64,000 nucleotides of DNA from Oscarella lobularis (taxonomy: Eukaryota > Porifera > Homoscleromorpha > Homosclerophorida > Oscarellidae), in the NCBI RefSeq assembly GCF_947507565.1, contig NC_089179.1:682001-746000 (forward strand). The letters run 5' to 3'. Position 1 is the first letter of the stretch. Every line of letters begins with the position of its first letter. This document shows positions 34,342 to 46,008 of the stretch, piece after piece. The notes under the pieces were generated by a model. The model searched no databases. It was not told the origin of the DNA and saw nothing but the letters and a program-made list of their open reading frames with translations. Made by a program: the position numbers and the translations under genes.

Positions 34342-37300
34342 TATCTTTTTCTATTTTCACAGGGTGGCATGCAGCTCGTATCCACGCCATCGAAAGCTTC
34401 CGCTAGGACGTTTCTAAAAAAGGGGCAGGGTCTCGCTCGTTTTCTGGGTCCAAAACAAGCGCAGTCAATTGAAAACGACGTCAAAAAAGACGAAGAAAGC
34501 GACGAGGAAGAAGATGGGCAATCACCAGACGAAGACGATATTATACCCGATTCCTCATTTCAAATTCGCTCCAAGGAAAGACTAAAGGTAAAATGAATAT
34601 TTGATAGTGTAGCTCTATATCCAGTCCATCGTTTTTTTTTCTCGCGCAGCACGAAGAGGAAGAGTTAGAGGAATTCGAAATGCTAGAGCGCGCTGTCGAC
34701 GAGACTTCCTTCTCGTCGCAATGCTCTCTCGTTCGAACGGTGATATCGAGAGCGAGTCAGCCGAAACAGATGGAGGAGAAAGACAAAAGAAACGAGTCGT
34801 TTCACAGCGAAGAGAGCGTCAGTCTTTCAACGAGCGTCTCCTCTACTCTCGTCGACGACGAAGAGAGAGAGGACTGCGTTGAGTCGAATGAGCTCGAATT
34901 CGATGACAAGGAGACGTGGGATGAAGAGGAAGAGGAAGAACAACAGGACGCACACGAGGAAATGAGCACTGACAATCGCGCATCATCTATAGAAAATCCA
35001 CTCTCTTCGCGACCAGCTCAACGGAAAGTGTACCGGCTCTCGAACCAGGGGGAGCAATCGAGAGGAATGCCTTTAGACAGCAGCAGCAGCAGCAGTAGCG
35101 ACGATGAAGATGAAGATAGTGTGGGTGGGGCATTTCCTTTCGTTGGTTCGGGTCCCAAGTCTTCTTCGTCGTTTCAAATGGCTTCTTCCCCGCCGACGTC
35201 AGCTCTCGTAGCGAAACTGTTTCCCGCTCTTCAGAAGAGTGCTACTGCTGCGTCGGCTTCCGCTGAAGTTACAGCAAGGGAGCCGAAGCAGCAGGCTGCG
35301 ACTGGCGGAAGAGGGGACGACGAATCGGCGGCGGCGCTTCGAGAAAAACTCGCCGATTTGGAGCGCGAGATTGAACGGTTCAAGGCGGAAAATTCAGCTG
35401 TGACTAAGCTGAAGGCGGAGAGAGAAAAGGTTAGAGTTAGTTGGATCCATGAATCATGCCGGGGGAAATGCGACTAAATAATTTTATTACGGCTACGCGG
35501 CGTAGAGGATGCTATTTTGAAGGAAAACGAGAGGGACTGTGGAATTTTTCTCTCATTTTGTCTTTCGTGTTCCTTCCCCGGATAATCGACCATCTTCCCT
35601 CTTTCGCACGTAGGCGCTCTCCGATCTTCATAAAGAAAAGATGGACTTTAAGAAATGGCAGGAGGAACAATTAGCTGAGTTTGAGTCGTTAAAGGAAAGC
35701 GAAATGCAGAAACTGAGGTTTGATGGTATCAATTTCGAGACGTTCGTGCAACCCCATTCATATGCAGAAAGGAGAGACGAGTGTTTGAGCAACACAGGGT
35801 CGCTTTGCAAAACAAGCCAGACAAGCAAGAGCGAGAAGAGATAGCTGCCTTGAGAAAAGAGGTCAGAATTCAATCGATCGATCGATTAGAGTTTGGGGCC
35901 CTCACCCCCGAATTTTTGTTCGATTCATTGGGGCTCCTGCCCAACGTTCATTAAACGAACGGTACGCACGGAAAAACTTCGTAAAAGACTTCTAAGGCGA
36001 AGGCGTGACGTAATAACGAAATCTTACGAAAACGACTTAGCACTCGGCTTTTGACTCGCCTTTCTTGATTATAGATAGAGTACTTTCGCTAGTTTCTGTT
36101 TCGTAGCAGTTTCTCCCTCGTTGGACGTACTTGGCATTCAAACTGTTTTTTTAGAATGATGACCTACGTAGAGAGCTTGAAAGACGAGAAAAACGCTGGA
36201 ATGCAGCAAGTGAACGATTCAAAGCGAGGATCAGCGTATTAGAAAAGGAGAATGGAGAACTGAAAGACGAAGTCAGACAAATGGAGGAACAAAGATTGAA
36301 GAATTGGATGCAGGTAGTCAAAGAGGAGTGTCCCGCGTGTGAGAAGTACTAGCTGGCTTGTTTGTAGAGCTTAGATGTCAGCGAGGAAAAGAAGACAGCT
36401 GGGAAGATGTCGCCTGATACGGTTATACAATGTGAGAATTGCAACTCGTGTTACTGTTGACTTTAGAGTCTTACATTATTTATTATTATTGCTAGCGAGA
36501 AAGAAGGAGGCCCAGCCTGCAAGAAAAATGGCTGAAGGCCCTCGTAAAAAGCTGGCTGACCAGACAGGGGCAACCAGCTTACCCTCTTCGTCTATAAAAA
36601 AGTATTGATATACCCTGGAAAATGCTAGAAATTATCATAGATAGCTACGCGTTATTTAAGAGTTGAGAAAAGCGGCGTGAGACAGCCAAAGAAGGCCGTT
36701 CACTTTATCGATGACTCTGTGTCTTCAAGCGACGGCGAAGAGAAAAGGCCTCTGCCTGTAAAGACTAATTTATCTGCTGACAAAGTGAAGAAAATACAGC
36801 ATTCAAATGGAAAGGTACAGATGGAAGACAAAAATCATCCTACGTCTTTGAGGGTGATAACTACGTAAGGTGGAAGAAATCAGGCCTGACGGTTCTCGCG
36901 CCATCGCGTTCTCTGACGGCACGAAGAAAGAAATCAGCGCTGACGGATTGAGCATAATTGTCTCGTTCAGCAACGGAGACGTACGTCATATATTTCCTGA
37001 TCAAAAAGTGGTATGCAGTCAGATTCTCGTTCAATTGTTCTCTTGCTCAAACGCTAGCTCTCTTTTCCAAGATCTATTTCTACGCAGAGACGAAAACGAA
37101 GCACACAACGTATCCGGATGGCTTAGAAGTGCTGGAATTTGAAAGGCAACAATACAGGAAATGTTTTTACAGCAGCAAACTCAAATCTTTTTGTAGTGGT
37201 CAAGTGGAGAAGCATTACCCAGACGGCACAAAAGAAATCATATTCATTGACCAGACGGTCAAATACCTTTTCTCTAATGGATCATCTGAAAGTCTGTTTC

Positions 37301-37593
37301 CGGACGGCACCGTTGAGCGAGTCGCCGCCAACGGAGACAAGACAATAGAGTTTGCAAATGGCCAAAAAGAAATTCATACCGCCCAGTATAAGGTACACGC
37401 ATTGATGACGCTTTATAGAAGCCCGTCGACCTCTCTCGTTCCTCGATAGAGACGCGAATATCCAGATGGGACGGTTAAAACGGTTTTTAACGACGGAAGG
37501 CAAGAGACGCGCTATTCCTCGGGTAGGATAAGAATCAAGGACTCGTCTGGCAATATTATTGCTGACAGTATGACGCCAGAACGGAGAAAGTAG
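33689..37593 (+). CDS. CENPJ: CPAP/CENPJ (SAS-4) centriole assembly protein
   Basis: About 12 exons, the first 33689-34291. The N-terminus is disordered with a coiled coil ([18 protein letters not shown]). Acidic and serine-rich central exons follow, then strongly heptad-like coiled coil ([39 protein letters not shown]). The C-terminal TCP10/G-box domain (about 36870-37590) shows the tandem beta-repeat pattern of [65 protein letters not shown] and [21 protein letters not shown] binds tubulin and STIL and sets centriole microtubule length. The G-box binds the STIL motif. The exon 1-2 intron contains a (CTTT)n microsatellite. Confidence 0.88.
34305..34342. repeat. (CTTT)n microsatellite in CPAP intron 1
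   Basis: Nine tandem CTTT units make up most of the pyrimidine tract of a short intron. Confidence 0.9.
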
Positions 37594-37993
37594 AGGTCAG
37601 GTAAAGCGAGTTGGCTGACAACTTCATAGTTTAATTCTCATTTTCATCCCTTGTATTTGATTCTACTGTAGCTATAGACGACATGTGATTCAAAAGATGG
37701 GTCTTCGTTTTCTGCCCGTGTATTTGGTGTCGGGTCGCGTCTCCCTGAGCAAAGAAATCCCCGTCGCGTTTTTCTTTTCTAGAACTCGTATCGAACAGTC
37801 TCACCCTCTTCCCTGTCGCCTACGTCTCTCCTTTTTCTCTAAAATCCACTGTCGACTTTTCATAGGCACGCGCTCCTTTCCCTTTCTAGTATGTCTGCGC
37901 CTGCACAGAACGTGGTTAATCACTAGTAAGGAAATACAGTGGAACCCCAACCACTTAGAGTCATATCTTAACCATCAGTATTCACAGTGAACA
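37594..37993. other. Intergenic, between convergent CPAP and BUD23
   Basis: 400 bp between two stop codons on opposite strands. It should hold both 3' UTRs. I see no exon or RNA gene. Confidence 0.5.
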
Positions 37994-39237
37994 TTAGCGT
38001 GAATATATTGATTGGGGTCCCAAGGGTGGCGTCTCTACTGTAATCGTATCACCTTGCATCTGTGTACTGGACTGTGTTTCTCGCTTCTTCTTCTTCTTCG
38101 GTACCCAGCCCCTGCGCGTTGTTTCAATGTAGCTAAACGTGTAGAAAAACAAAGGTGAATTTACCTTGGGCATGGCGCCAGCCTCGCCACAAAAGAGACA
38201 GAGGAAATATCTATAGAAAAAAAAAACGTTTGTATGCTTCTAAATAGTTCTTTGGGGCTTTACTTTTTTGCTTTAGTACTATTTGGATAGTCGACAACAA
38301 CTCCACCAGCAAATCCGGCACGAAGTGCCTGACCCGTTATCAATTCCATCTAAGCAAAAAAGGTGGGTGATGCAGTTGTTTGTGAGTGCGAGCAGATTGT
38401 GCACCTGAGCCGGATTTTCAGGGTAAAACTGAAACACGGCTCGTGCGCCACGAATCTGTTCCAAGAGAATGCGTCACTGCAATAAAAGATGCGCTGCTCA
38501 ACAGTCAATTCTACCATCGATGCAAACAACGTGCTGAAAAATTGATAGAGCCGTTTTGCTGGATTGTGCGATTTCTTATCGGCATTGCACAGCCACTGAA
38601 GAGCCGATACGCTATTGGGAGGCAATCACGGGGATATCAAAAGGCGATCGACCTCCACGCTACCTGATGACGCCGTCGAATGTCCCTGGTTTGAAAAACA
38701 TCCCATTACCCATGTCCGATAAGAAGAGGTCTCCCTCTACTTCGCGTTCAACAGCAATATCTAACACCAGCAACTCGTTCAAACGAGGGAGGAAGGCTGA
38801 TGTTTAGAGACCCACTCAGCATGCTTTCACTTATGTCAATTCCAGCCCAATAGTGACCCTCTTCCGTTAGGGCTTCACCGCTCAGACCTGATCCACAGCT
38901 AAACCGCATTGATTTCTTCTTTTTTTGTTTGGCTACACGGATTTCTGTGCTTACCCGACGTCTAGAATGAAGGACGGTTGACCTTCAGGGAGGTTGAGCA
39001 GTTCGATGGCACGACTTGCCATCTGCATCTGAATTTCGATCATTCGAGAGCTAAAAATCAATACAGGTTGTGATAAAGATGCGTAGCTGTGCTGGTACTT
39101 ACTTGCAAGTGTACTTCCTTGCTTCTTGATCGTTGTAGAACTTGATTAGAGCCATTTTTCGCAAAAGGGGTCTCGTAAGAATAGTTATTTCGTACCAATT
39201 CCGGCGGACCTCTGTGTTCTGGTCGACCTGAGAGCAT
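37994..39237 (-). CDS. BUD23: BUD23 18S rRNA (guanine-N7) methyltransferase
   Basis: About nine exons read leftwards from 39237. The N-terminus [22 protein letters not shown] is almost identical to vertebrate BUD23 (written here across an intron). The SAM-binding motif follows ([29 protein letters not shown]), then [51 protein letters not shown] and [15 protein letters not shown]. The C-terminal basic segment ([13 protein letters not shown]) matches the conserved WBS_methylT tail. BUD23 with TRMT112 methylates 18S rRNA at N7-G (human G1639) during 40S maturation. The last exon frame was chosen by this basic tail; the exact C-terminus is uncertain. The start lies 90 bp from SDF4 on the opposite strand. 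Confidence 0.9.
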
Positions 39238-39327
39238 GCTTCGACTTTTTAATGTCGCGCAGACCAAGTTTTTGCGAAAAATTATGCGGGACACTTCCTA
39301 AATACGTCCCCCGGATATATCTACACA

Positions 39328-40969
39328 ATGTTGCGCAGTCTGGTGGCGTTTCTCGTTCTCCTATGCCCCTTAGCCGCATCAACTCCGCTTCGTCGTGACG
39401 CCGCGGCGACAAATAAACTCGTCGAAGACCTGATTCGACACGGAAGTCCAAAGCGAGAGGAGCGCGAGAAGGAGTGGCGCTCGCGAAACGGCGACATGAT
39501 ACCGAATCATTTAAACGGAATGCGAGTAGAACGAAACGGCGATTTCAACGAGGCAAGTCCAGTTACGAAAGAAAGAGAAAACGAAGAACGATGTCGCACA
39601 GGAGTTCGATAGCGAGGTCTTTCTGGGCGCAGCCAAAGACGATTTCAAGGGGCTTCCAAATGCCAGGGGATTGAAGAAGCTGAAGAGCATTTTCAATCAA
39701 GCAGACCAGGTATTACTGAGGAGAAATTCGCCTCGCGTTGAGCTTGTCTTGCAATACTATGGGACTTAGGATCAGGACCAGTCTATCAGCCAGACTGAAC
39801 TAAAGGACTGGATTCATCAGAAGGTATTTGCTAACGAGTGAGGAGTTTTTTTTCTTGATCGCTGAATTTTCTCCTTCAAGATCAACGAGTACTTCCAGTC
39901 AACGCACAATGGCAACCAAGCATCATTCCGCAAGTTCGACCCGAACGGTGACGGAAAATTGACGTGGGATGAATACGTGCGGCAACTCCGCATGCCGCCG
40001 GGCATAACGCGACAAACGTTCACTCGCGTCGCGTCCTGGTTTCGACCCTATGTAGATAAAGGCAAGTGGCTTGTCATTCGTCTCTCCTCCCTCATGTTCG
40101 ATATGAAATCTTTTCAGTTGGAACTGGTCCGCCTCCGTCCTCGAGAATTCCCGATCGAGATTTCACCGATGAGGAGCACGATGCAAGTCAATTGCTATCG
40201 AGAGATAAGGCCCAATGGGAAAAGGCCGATGTGGATAATGACACCGTTCTCGCCGTCGACGAATTTCTTTCCTTTCAGCATCCTGAACAAAGCAAGGAGA
40301 CGGTTAGACTGACTAGGGAGAGATGATGTAGTCTCTGTTTTGTTTCATTATCGATATTCGTGTTCACTTAGCTGAAGGGATTCGTCGACGATCTCCTCAC
40401 GGCGACGGATCAGAACGGCGACGGATTATTGACAGTCCAAGAATACGTCGGTCTCGACGAATCAAAGGACGAAGTATTGAAAAAAAATTGTACTGGTAAT
40501 TGAACAGCTGGTTTTACCTCTTGTCTTGAGTGGTCTGACGAGACGGAGCAGTTCGCTAAGGAACGCGAAGCAGAGTTTCGCGATTTAATCGACCTCAATT
40601 CAGACAGCGTAGTAGATAAGGAAAGAAATATCGTCGTCTTGTCAATTCTTCTCGTAACAATTTTTTCCCTCAGGACGAGCTGGAGTATTTCTTGGATCCT
40701 CGTAGCGAGCAAGTGAGACAGACATACTATTGGCATGCATAAATTATATATATCCTTCCTTTTTAGTACGCCTATAACGAGGCTAGTCACCTTCTCTCGG
40801 TCGCCGACAAGGATAACGACAAAAAGGTTTTGATAGAATAGTGACGGACTGTACGAGTGACTTTGCCATCTGTTTGCAGCTCTCTTGGGACGAAGTGAAG
40901 AGCAACTATGACTTCTTCGTAGGTAGCCCTTTGGTAAACGTGAGTCAAACATTCCACGAAGAATTTTGA
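39328..40969 (+). CDS. SDF4: SDF4/Cab45-like CREC family calcium-binding protein
   Basis: About eight exons. A signal peptide (SLVAFLVLLCPLAAST) is followed by DMIPNHLNGMRVERNGDFN and EVFLGAAKDDFKG, matching the Cab45 N-terminal region. Six EF-hand loops can be read across the exons: DQDQDQSISQTE, DPNGDGKLTWDE, DVDNDTVLAVDE, DQNGDGLLTVQE, DLNSDSVVDKDE and DKDNDKKLSWDE. The protein ends HEEF, the same Golgi/ER-retention-like tetrapeptide as human Cab45. The family works in the Golgi lumen, where calcium-driven oligomers sort secretory cargo at the trans-Golgi. Length of about 350 residues is normal. Confidence 0.92.
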
Positions 40970-41104
40970 AAAAAACACAGGTAGACTACTTGAGGGGGGC
41001 GACACGTTTGTAGGGGAGGGAATTTATTATGCTAATGAGTACGCAACTGTAAATTGATTTGGTGTTCACGAGCCGCGTTATTAGTGTCGCGTGATTCGTT
41101 TGCA

Positions 41105-44100
41105 ATGAGTCGCTCGCTTTTTCTCCTCCTATTCGTCTTGCTTCTCGACGACGCCTGGAGTGCTGTGAGTCTGCCGAAGATTTTTGGCGACCACATGGTC
41201 CTTCAGGTACGGAGAGCGTGTCCTTTCCGGCAGATGAGCGTTCACTTCTTGTTCTGCAGACGAACAGTGAATACGGTGCTCGAGCTTTCATTTACGGATC
41301 GGCCAATCCGGGCGAGGCAGTGACGGTCGACGCGCCGAGAGGTCCCTATTACACGACAGCCAATGAGCACGGCCGGTAATAGATGTGGCTTTGCTTGTTT
41401 TTGGCTTTTTTGCACGTTGTTTAGCTGGAACGTCATGCTTGATCCAGTGGGAGCATCTTCTAAGTCGTACAACATTACAGTGTCTGGAGAAGAAGGCAAT
41501 CCCATCGTCTTTACCGACGTCATGTATGGCAACGTCATTCTCTGTTCTGGACAGGTAAAAGTGTGCAAATCTGATGGCGTCTATAGTAAAGGAACTGTGT
41601 TCTATTGCAGAGTAATATGGTCTTTGCTGTGAATGGCATGTTTAACGCTACTGCGGAGATAGCTGCTGCGAACCATCCCAACATAAGATTGTTCAAAGTA
41701 TAATGACGCTTTTTAGAACACATTGGGCGATGTATTGAATGTATAGGTCGCTCTCAACACCTCAAGCACTCCTCTGTGGGACGTTAACGGGACGTGGGAG
41801 TTGTGCTCGCCTACGACTATTCCCTCTTTCTCGGCCGTTTGTTATTTGACCGGTCGATTTTCAATGGACATGCACTGGGGAGACGAGCCGCTCGGTCTCA
41901 TCCAATCAGCGTGGGGAGGGACGCCCATCCAAGCGTGGATGTCGCCAGAGGCTCTTGCAAAATGTCCTTCCACGTCGCCGGGAGGTCAAAGTCAAAGTTT
42001 GGAGGTAGTACTTTTATTATATTGGAGACTAGAGTGACACAGTCTACTCGCCCAGGGACTTGACGTAGGCGGTCCAGGCGATCCTTCGGTGCTGTACAAC
42101 GCAATGATTAATCCTCTGGTCGGTTTTTCAGTGCGCGCCGCTTTGTGGTATCAAGGCGAGGCAAATGCTCGCGAATCCAGCATCAATAGCACGAACGCGT
42201 ATCGGTGCTACCTAACCAATATGATAACGGTGGCGAATACTTTTTCTACCGGCGGTTGAAAATGAATGCAAAGTCTTTCTTCTTGTAGTCGTGGAGAGAT
42301 GTCTGGGGCATTGGTGATTTCGCGTTTCTCTTTGTTCAGTTGGCTCCGTACGGTTCTAGTACTGCTGATGCCGTATCTTACGTTCGTCAAGCTATGCTGG
42401 AAACTCTACCAAGCCCTGGAGGAGACGTAAAGCGGTAGTACTCGTTGACTTTTATGTAATAAGAGACTTTCAGATTGATACTACGGGAATGGCTGTGATT
42501 ATCGATCTTGGCGAAGCAGATCACAGAGTTCATCCTCAAAATAAGACAGAAGTGGGTAGAAGAATGGCTCTTCAGTTATTACACGTCGCTCTGGGACTCC
42601 AGCAACCTGAAGTAGAGATGCTCTGCGGAGAATACGTTAGCAAAGACTCCCAACGTTAATCCTAGGTCAATTTTTCGGGTCCTTCTCTTGTTCGCGCATC
42701 AGCAATGTCTAAGTATCAAAGTTACACTTTAGAGTGAAGACACCAGTTGATTTTTTTTCTCTTAGTGGTATGGTGGTGATCGAGTTTGAGTACGCGAGCG
42801 GAATGTTCTGGAATGGAAGTCACGGCTGTGTTCAATGCTGCAAAGGCGCTTCTCCTGTTCAGGTAACTATAATGGAACGGTTTTATTGACTATATTTATT
42901 CACTGTGCAGGTGACCAGCGAAGAAAGAACCGTTGACAATGCGACGTGGTTCAACACTACAGCTACTGTGCAAGGAACAAAGTTGATTGTCAAGCCTATG
43001 GGAATGGCACAAAATTCTGTGGCAAGTTTTAAAATAATTACGTCTCAATGCTCAAGTCATCTCCCCTTTGTAGCCCAAAGCTATTCGGTTGAATTTTAAT
43101 GATTTTCCCGAATGCGTCTTGTTCAACGAATACCTTTTGCCTGCTTCACCTTTCTTAGCCGCAGTGGAAACGGCCAAGTAAGTTTATCTGAATTGAATGA
43201 CTACTACGACATTCTCATTCTCAGAGATAACGTCTTTGATGTTTTTCCCGTTGTTAATGAATTGAAGACTCCGCCGATGGGCTTCAACAGGTATCTATTG
43301 CCACGTGCCTTTGTATCTAGTGCGTAGCAGCCATGAATTAGCTGGAATTACTATCACTGTAATATTGACGAGCAGGCCGTTAAAAGCACGGCCGACGCTT
43401 TCGTTGCTACCGGAATGGCAAAAGTCGGCTATGAGGTATTTGTATGCTCGTCGTCGGGATAATTTCAGTAGGAACGATTGGCGTAGTTTGTTAACATCGA
43501 CGATTGCTGGATGGTTGAAAGGGCGCCTGATGGAACAATTCAGGCAGACCCGGTTCGATTTCCATCTGGGATGAAGGCGGTCACCGATTACGTTCATTCT
43601 AAGGTAAGCAAATTTGCCACCCTAGACGCGTATGGTGCACACTTGTTGGGCAGGGATTGAAATTTGGTCTGTACACTGCTCAAGGCAGTCTAACATGTCA
43701 AGTAATCGCAAGCGTATTTTGCCAATATCATCTACCTGAACCGCGTCTATAGAAACGCCCTGCTGCTTATGGGCACGAACTGCAGGACGCAGCTACGTAT
43801 TGCGAGTGGGGAATAGACTATCTCAAAGTGAGCGTTGCTGCTTGAACGAGCTGAAAAGGTAAAAGTAGCTGTACGTTTTAGATTGACGGGTGTGGAGGCA
43901 TGAAGCATCCGAACAGGAGCACTTCCTGGCAACTGTTTAAACAGGGCTTTGATAAATGTCAGGAAACTACCGGACACTTTACTGTCATGAGGCATGATTC
44001 AACGAAGAGTGAACTTGTCCACAACAAACGTTGTATTGATAGTGTTGAATCCTGTGGCAGTCTTGCAGACGTCTGTCATTGGTATGCCCCATCGTACGCC

Positions 44101-44977
44101 AATCTGTGGAGAACGTGTGGCGATATCCAAGTAAGCATGCGTTTTTATTACAGTATCTGCCATAGCTGCTGCACTTGTTTATTTAGGCAACGTGGTCATC
44201 AGTGATGTCAAATTTGGATCACAACAATGTCATGGCACCCATCGCTTTGATGGGACATTACAATGACCCTGATATGTTGCAAGTAAGTGGCACGCTTTTA
44301 GGGACTTGCAGCGAGTAGCTTCAGTTTTATTTTTCAGGTGGGCAACGTTGGGCTAAGTGTAACGGAGTCAAAAGCGCATTTTTCGTTATGGTGCATTATC
44401 ATGGCACCATTATTAGCAGGCACAGACATAGTTCACATGTCAAACGAGGTAAAAATATTTCAGAAAGTGTTCCAATCCCAACGCATTACTTCACAGACCC
44501 TGGCTATAATGACTGCTCCAGAAGTGGTAGCAGTCAATCAGGATCCACTGGCCAAGCAGGGAGTGCGAGTATCTCCGGCTAATGCTACAGGACCAGAGGT
44601 GCAGCCTTCTAACATACAAATAACTAACTCCAGCGGCACTGCAGGTCTGGGCTCGGCAACTGCACGACGGATCAGTAGCTGTTGCACTACTAAATAGAGG
44701 AGAAAAGGCAATGATGATCACCGCAACGTGGGATGAAATTGGTCTCCATCCAGGTAGAAATAAAGTACTCGGAAAAGAGGATTGTTTTCATTTCGTTTGA
44801 AGATTCCAAAGCTACGATAAGAGACCTGTGGGAGAGAAAAGATGTAGGCACTGCTACAGGGAAGTATTCTTCGAACGTAAGCGACTGCATTGCTCTGTGA
44901 AAGCCCTGTACATTTACAAACCTTTCAAGGTGGAATCTCACGGCGTTTTCTTGTTCAAAGCAATGCCTACGTCTTAG
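41105..44977 (+). CDS. Fusion enzyme: sialate O-acetylesterase + GH27 alpha-galactosidase
   Basis: The first half is SIAE-like: signal peptide ([16 protein letters not shown]), GDHMVLQ, catalytic block [26 protein letters not shown] and an end region [16 protein letters not shown]. The second half is a GH27 alpha-galactosidase/N-acetylgalactosaminidase: [24 protein letters not shown], nucleophile Asp in [12 protein letters not shown], acid/base Asp in [10 protein letters not shown], and a C-terminal beta domain ending HGVFLFKAM. The two are joined by a consensus intron at 43178-43224 (GTAAGT donor, pyrimidine-rich CAG acceptor) that keeps phase and removes the stop met by reading through at 43179. 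No new start or signal peptide precedes the second half. Together they would remove O-acetyl groups from sialic acid and terminal alpha-Gal/GalNAc, in lysosome or outside the cell. Confidence 0.85.
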
Positions 44978-45073
44978 CTGGTCTAAGCTGCGTAACGCCT
45001 GTCATTGGATTCGTCTTTGGTACTCGTCTTTCTCTGCGTTTTTTATTGTTTTTTTACACCTCAACTCAAAGTC

Positions 45074-46008
45074 TCAATTGTAGGTTATCAAGTCCGGCGG
45101 AAGGTGGCCAGCATCGCCAAGACTGCGTAGACCAACTCGCCCACTGGGCCGAATTGTCAGTCGAGTGATTCCACAGTTGGCAATGCTCATTCTCAGCCAC
45201 GCTTCTGGTGGAAGCTGAAGAGCCCTGCCAAGAGAAACAGATACTAAAAGATGATTAGATAAGGCTGGCCATCAACCCACCTGCACACGAAATATCGAAT
45301 CACGTTTGCATGGCAGACGATGATCTCGTAGCTATCCTCCTTTTGACTGACGTCAGCCCGATGGAAGAACTTTCGAAAAGCGGCTTCAATGCGAGCGCCA
45401 TCTTGGAAGAACTGCTGGGTGAACGAAAACACCGGAAGTGACAAACGAACGAATTAAAATATTCTCTGACTCACATAATGCTCGGGCTTCCAATGGCCGA
45501 CCGGCGGTTCCGGCTCGCAGGGGGCCCCTTCGGCGAGCATACTGCATTCGACGAGCGGAACGTCGGGAAGTTGCGAGCGAACGAGCCCTGCCGTTTCGCG
45601 CGCTCGCGTCATGTTCGACACGATCAGCTTAGCGTACGACAGATCGAATGCGCTAAGTCGCTTTCCCGTTTCGATTGCCTGTCGCCGACCGACGTCGGTC
45701 AAGCAGCGCAGCTCGTCTTGCGTCGGATTCTGATCGTACTGGCCGTGGCGAACGAGAATCAAGTGCCGTGACGCCGTCGGACGCTCGTTCGACTTCTCGT
45801 CGCCGCCGTCCGTTGTCGTTCGCGAGTTCTTTCGATGAGCTAGGCGATCGGCCATCGCTTTCGGATCGCGACGATCCCAATTGGCGTCCCACGACGTGCG
45901 CGGCGGACGCCAATTGTCGACGGGCTCGGCTGCGTGAACTACGTGACGACGGTAAAGGAGGAGAGCTCCGCCGCTGCCTAGAATGAGAGCGCCGATGGCT
46001 CTAGCCAT
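45074..46008 (-). CDS. PGAM5: PGAM5-like mitochondrial Ser/Thr phosphatase
   Basis: Three exons: 46008 to about 45479, about 45417-45287 and about 45217-45074. The ATG at 46008 gives an N-terminal membrane anchor ([15 protein letters not shown]) and the PGAM5 signature [19 protein letters not shown], corresponding to the WDxNWDxR multimerisation motif. The histidine-phosphatase core follows: LILVRHGQY (catalytic His), [60 protein letters not shown]. The end ([20 protein letters not shown]) matches human PGAM5. It is an inner-membrane-anchored protein-histidine/Ser/Thr phosphatase in mitophagy and cell-death control. It is convergent with the fusion enzyme gene, about 96 bp apart. Confidence 0.94.

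Noticed and set aside
42905-43181. SIAE stopping at the TAA at 43179 as a separate gene from the galactosidase
   Set aside because: A consensus 47-nt intron removes that stop in phase, and the galactosidase half has no start or signal peptide of its own. Retained as an isoform possibility.
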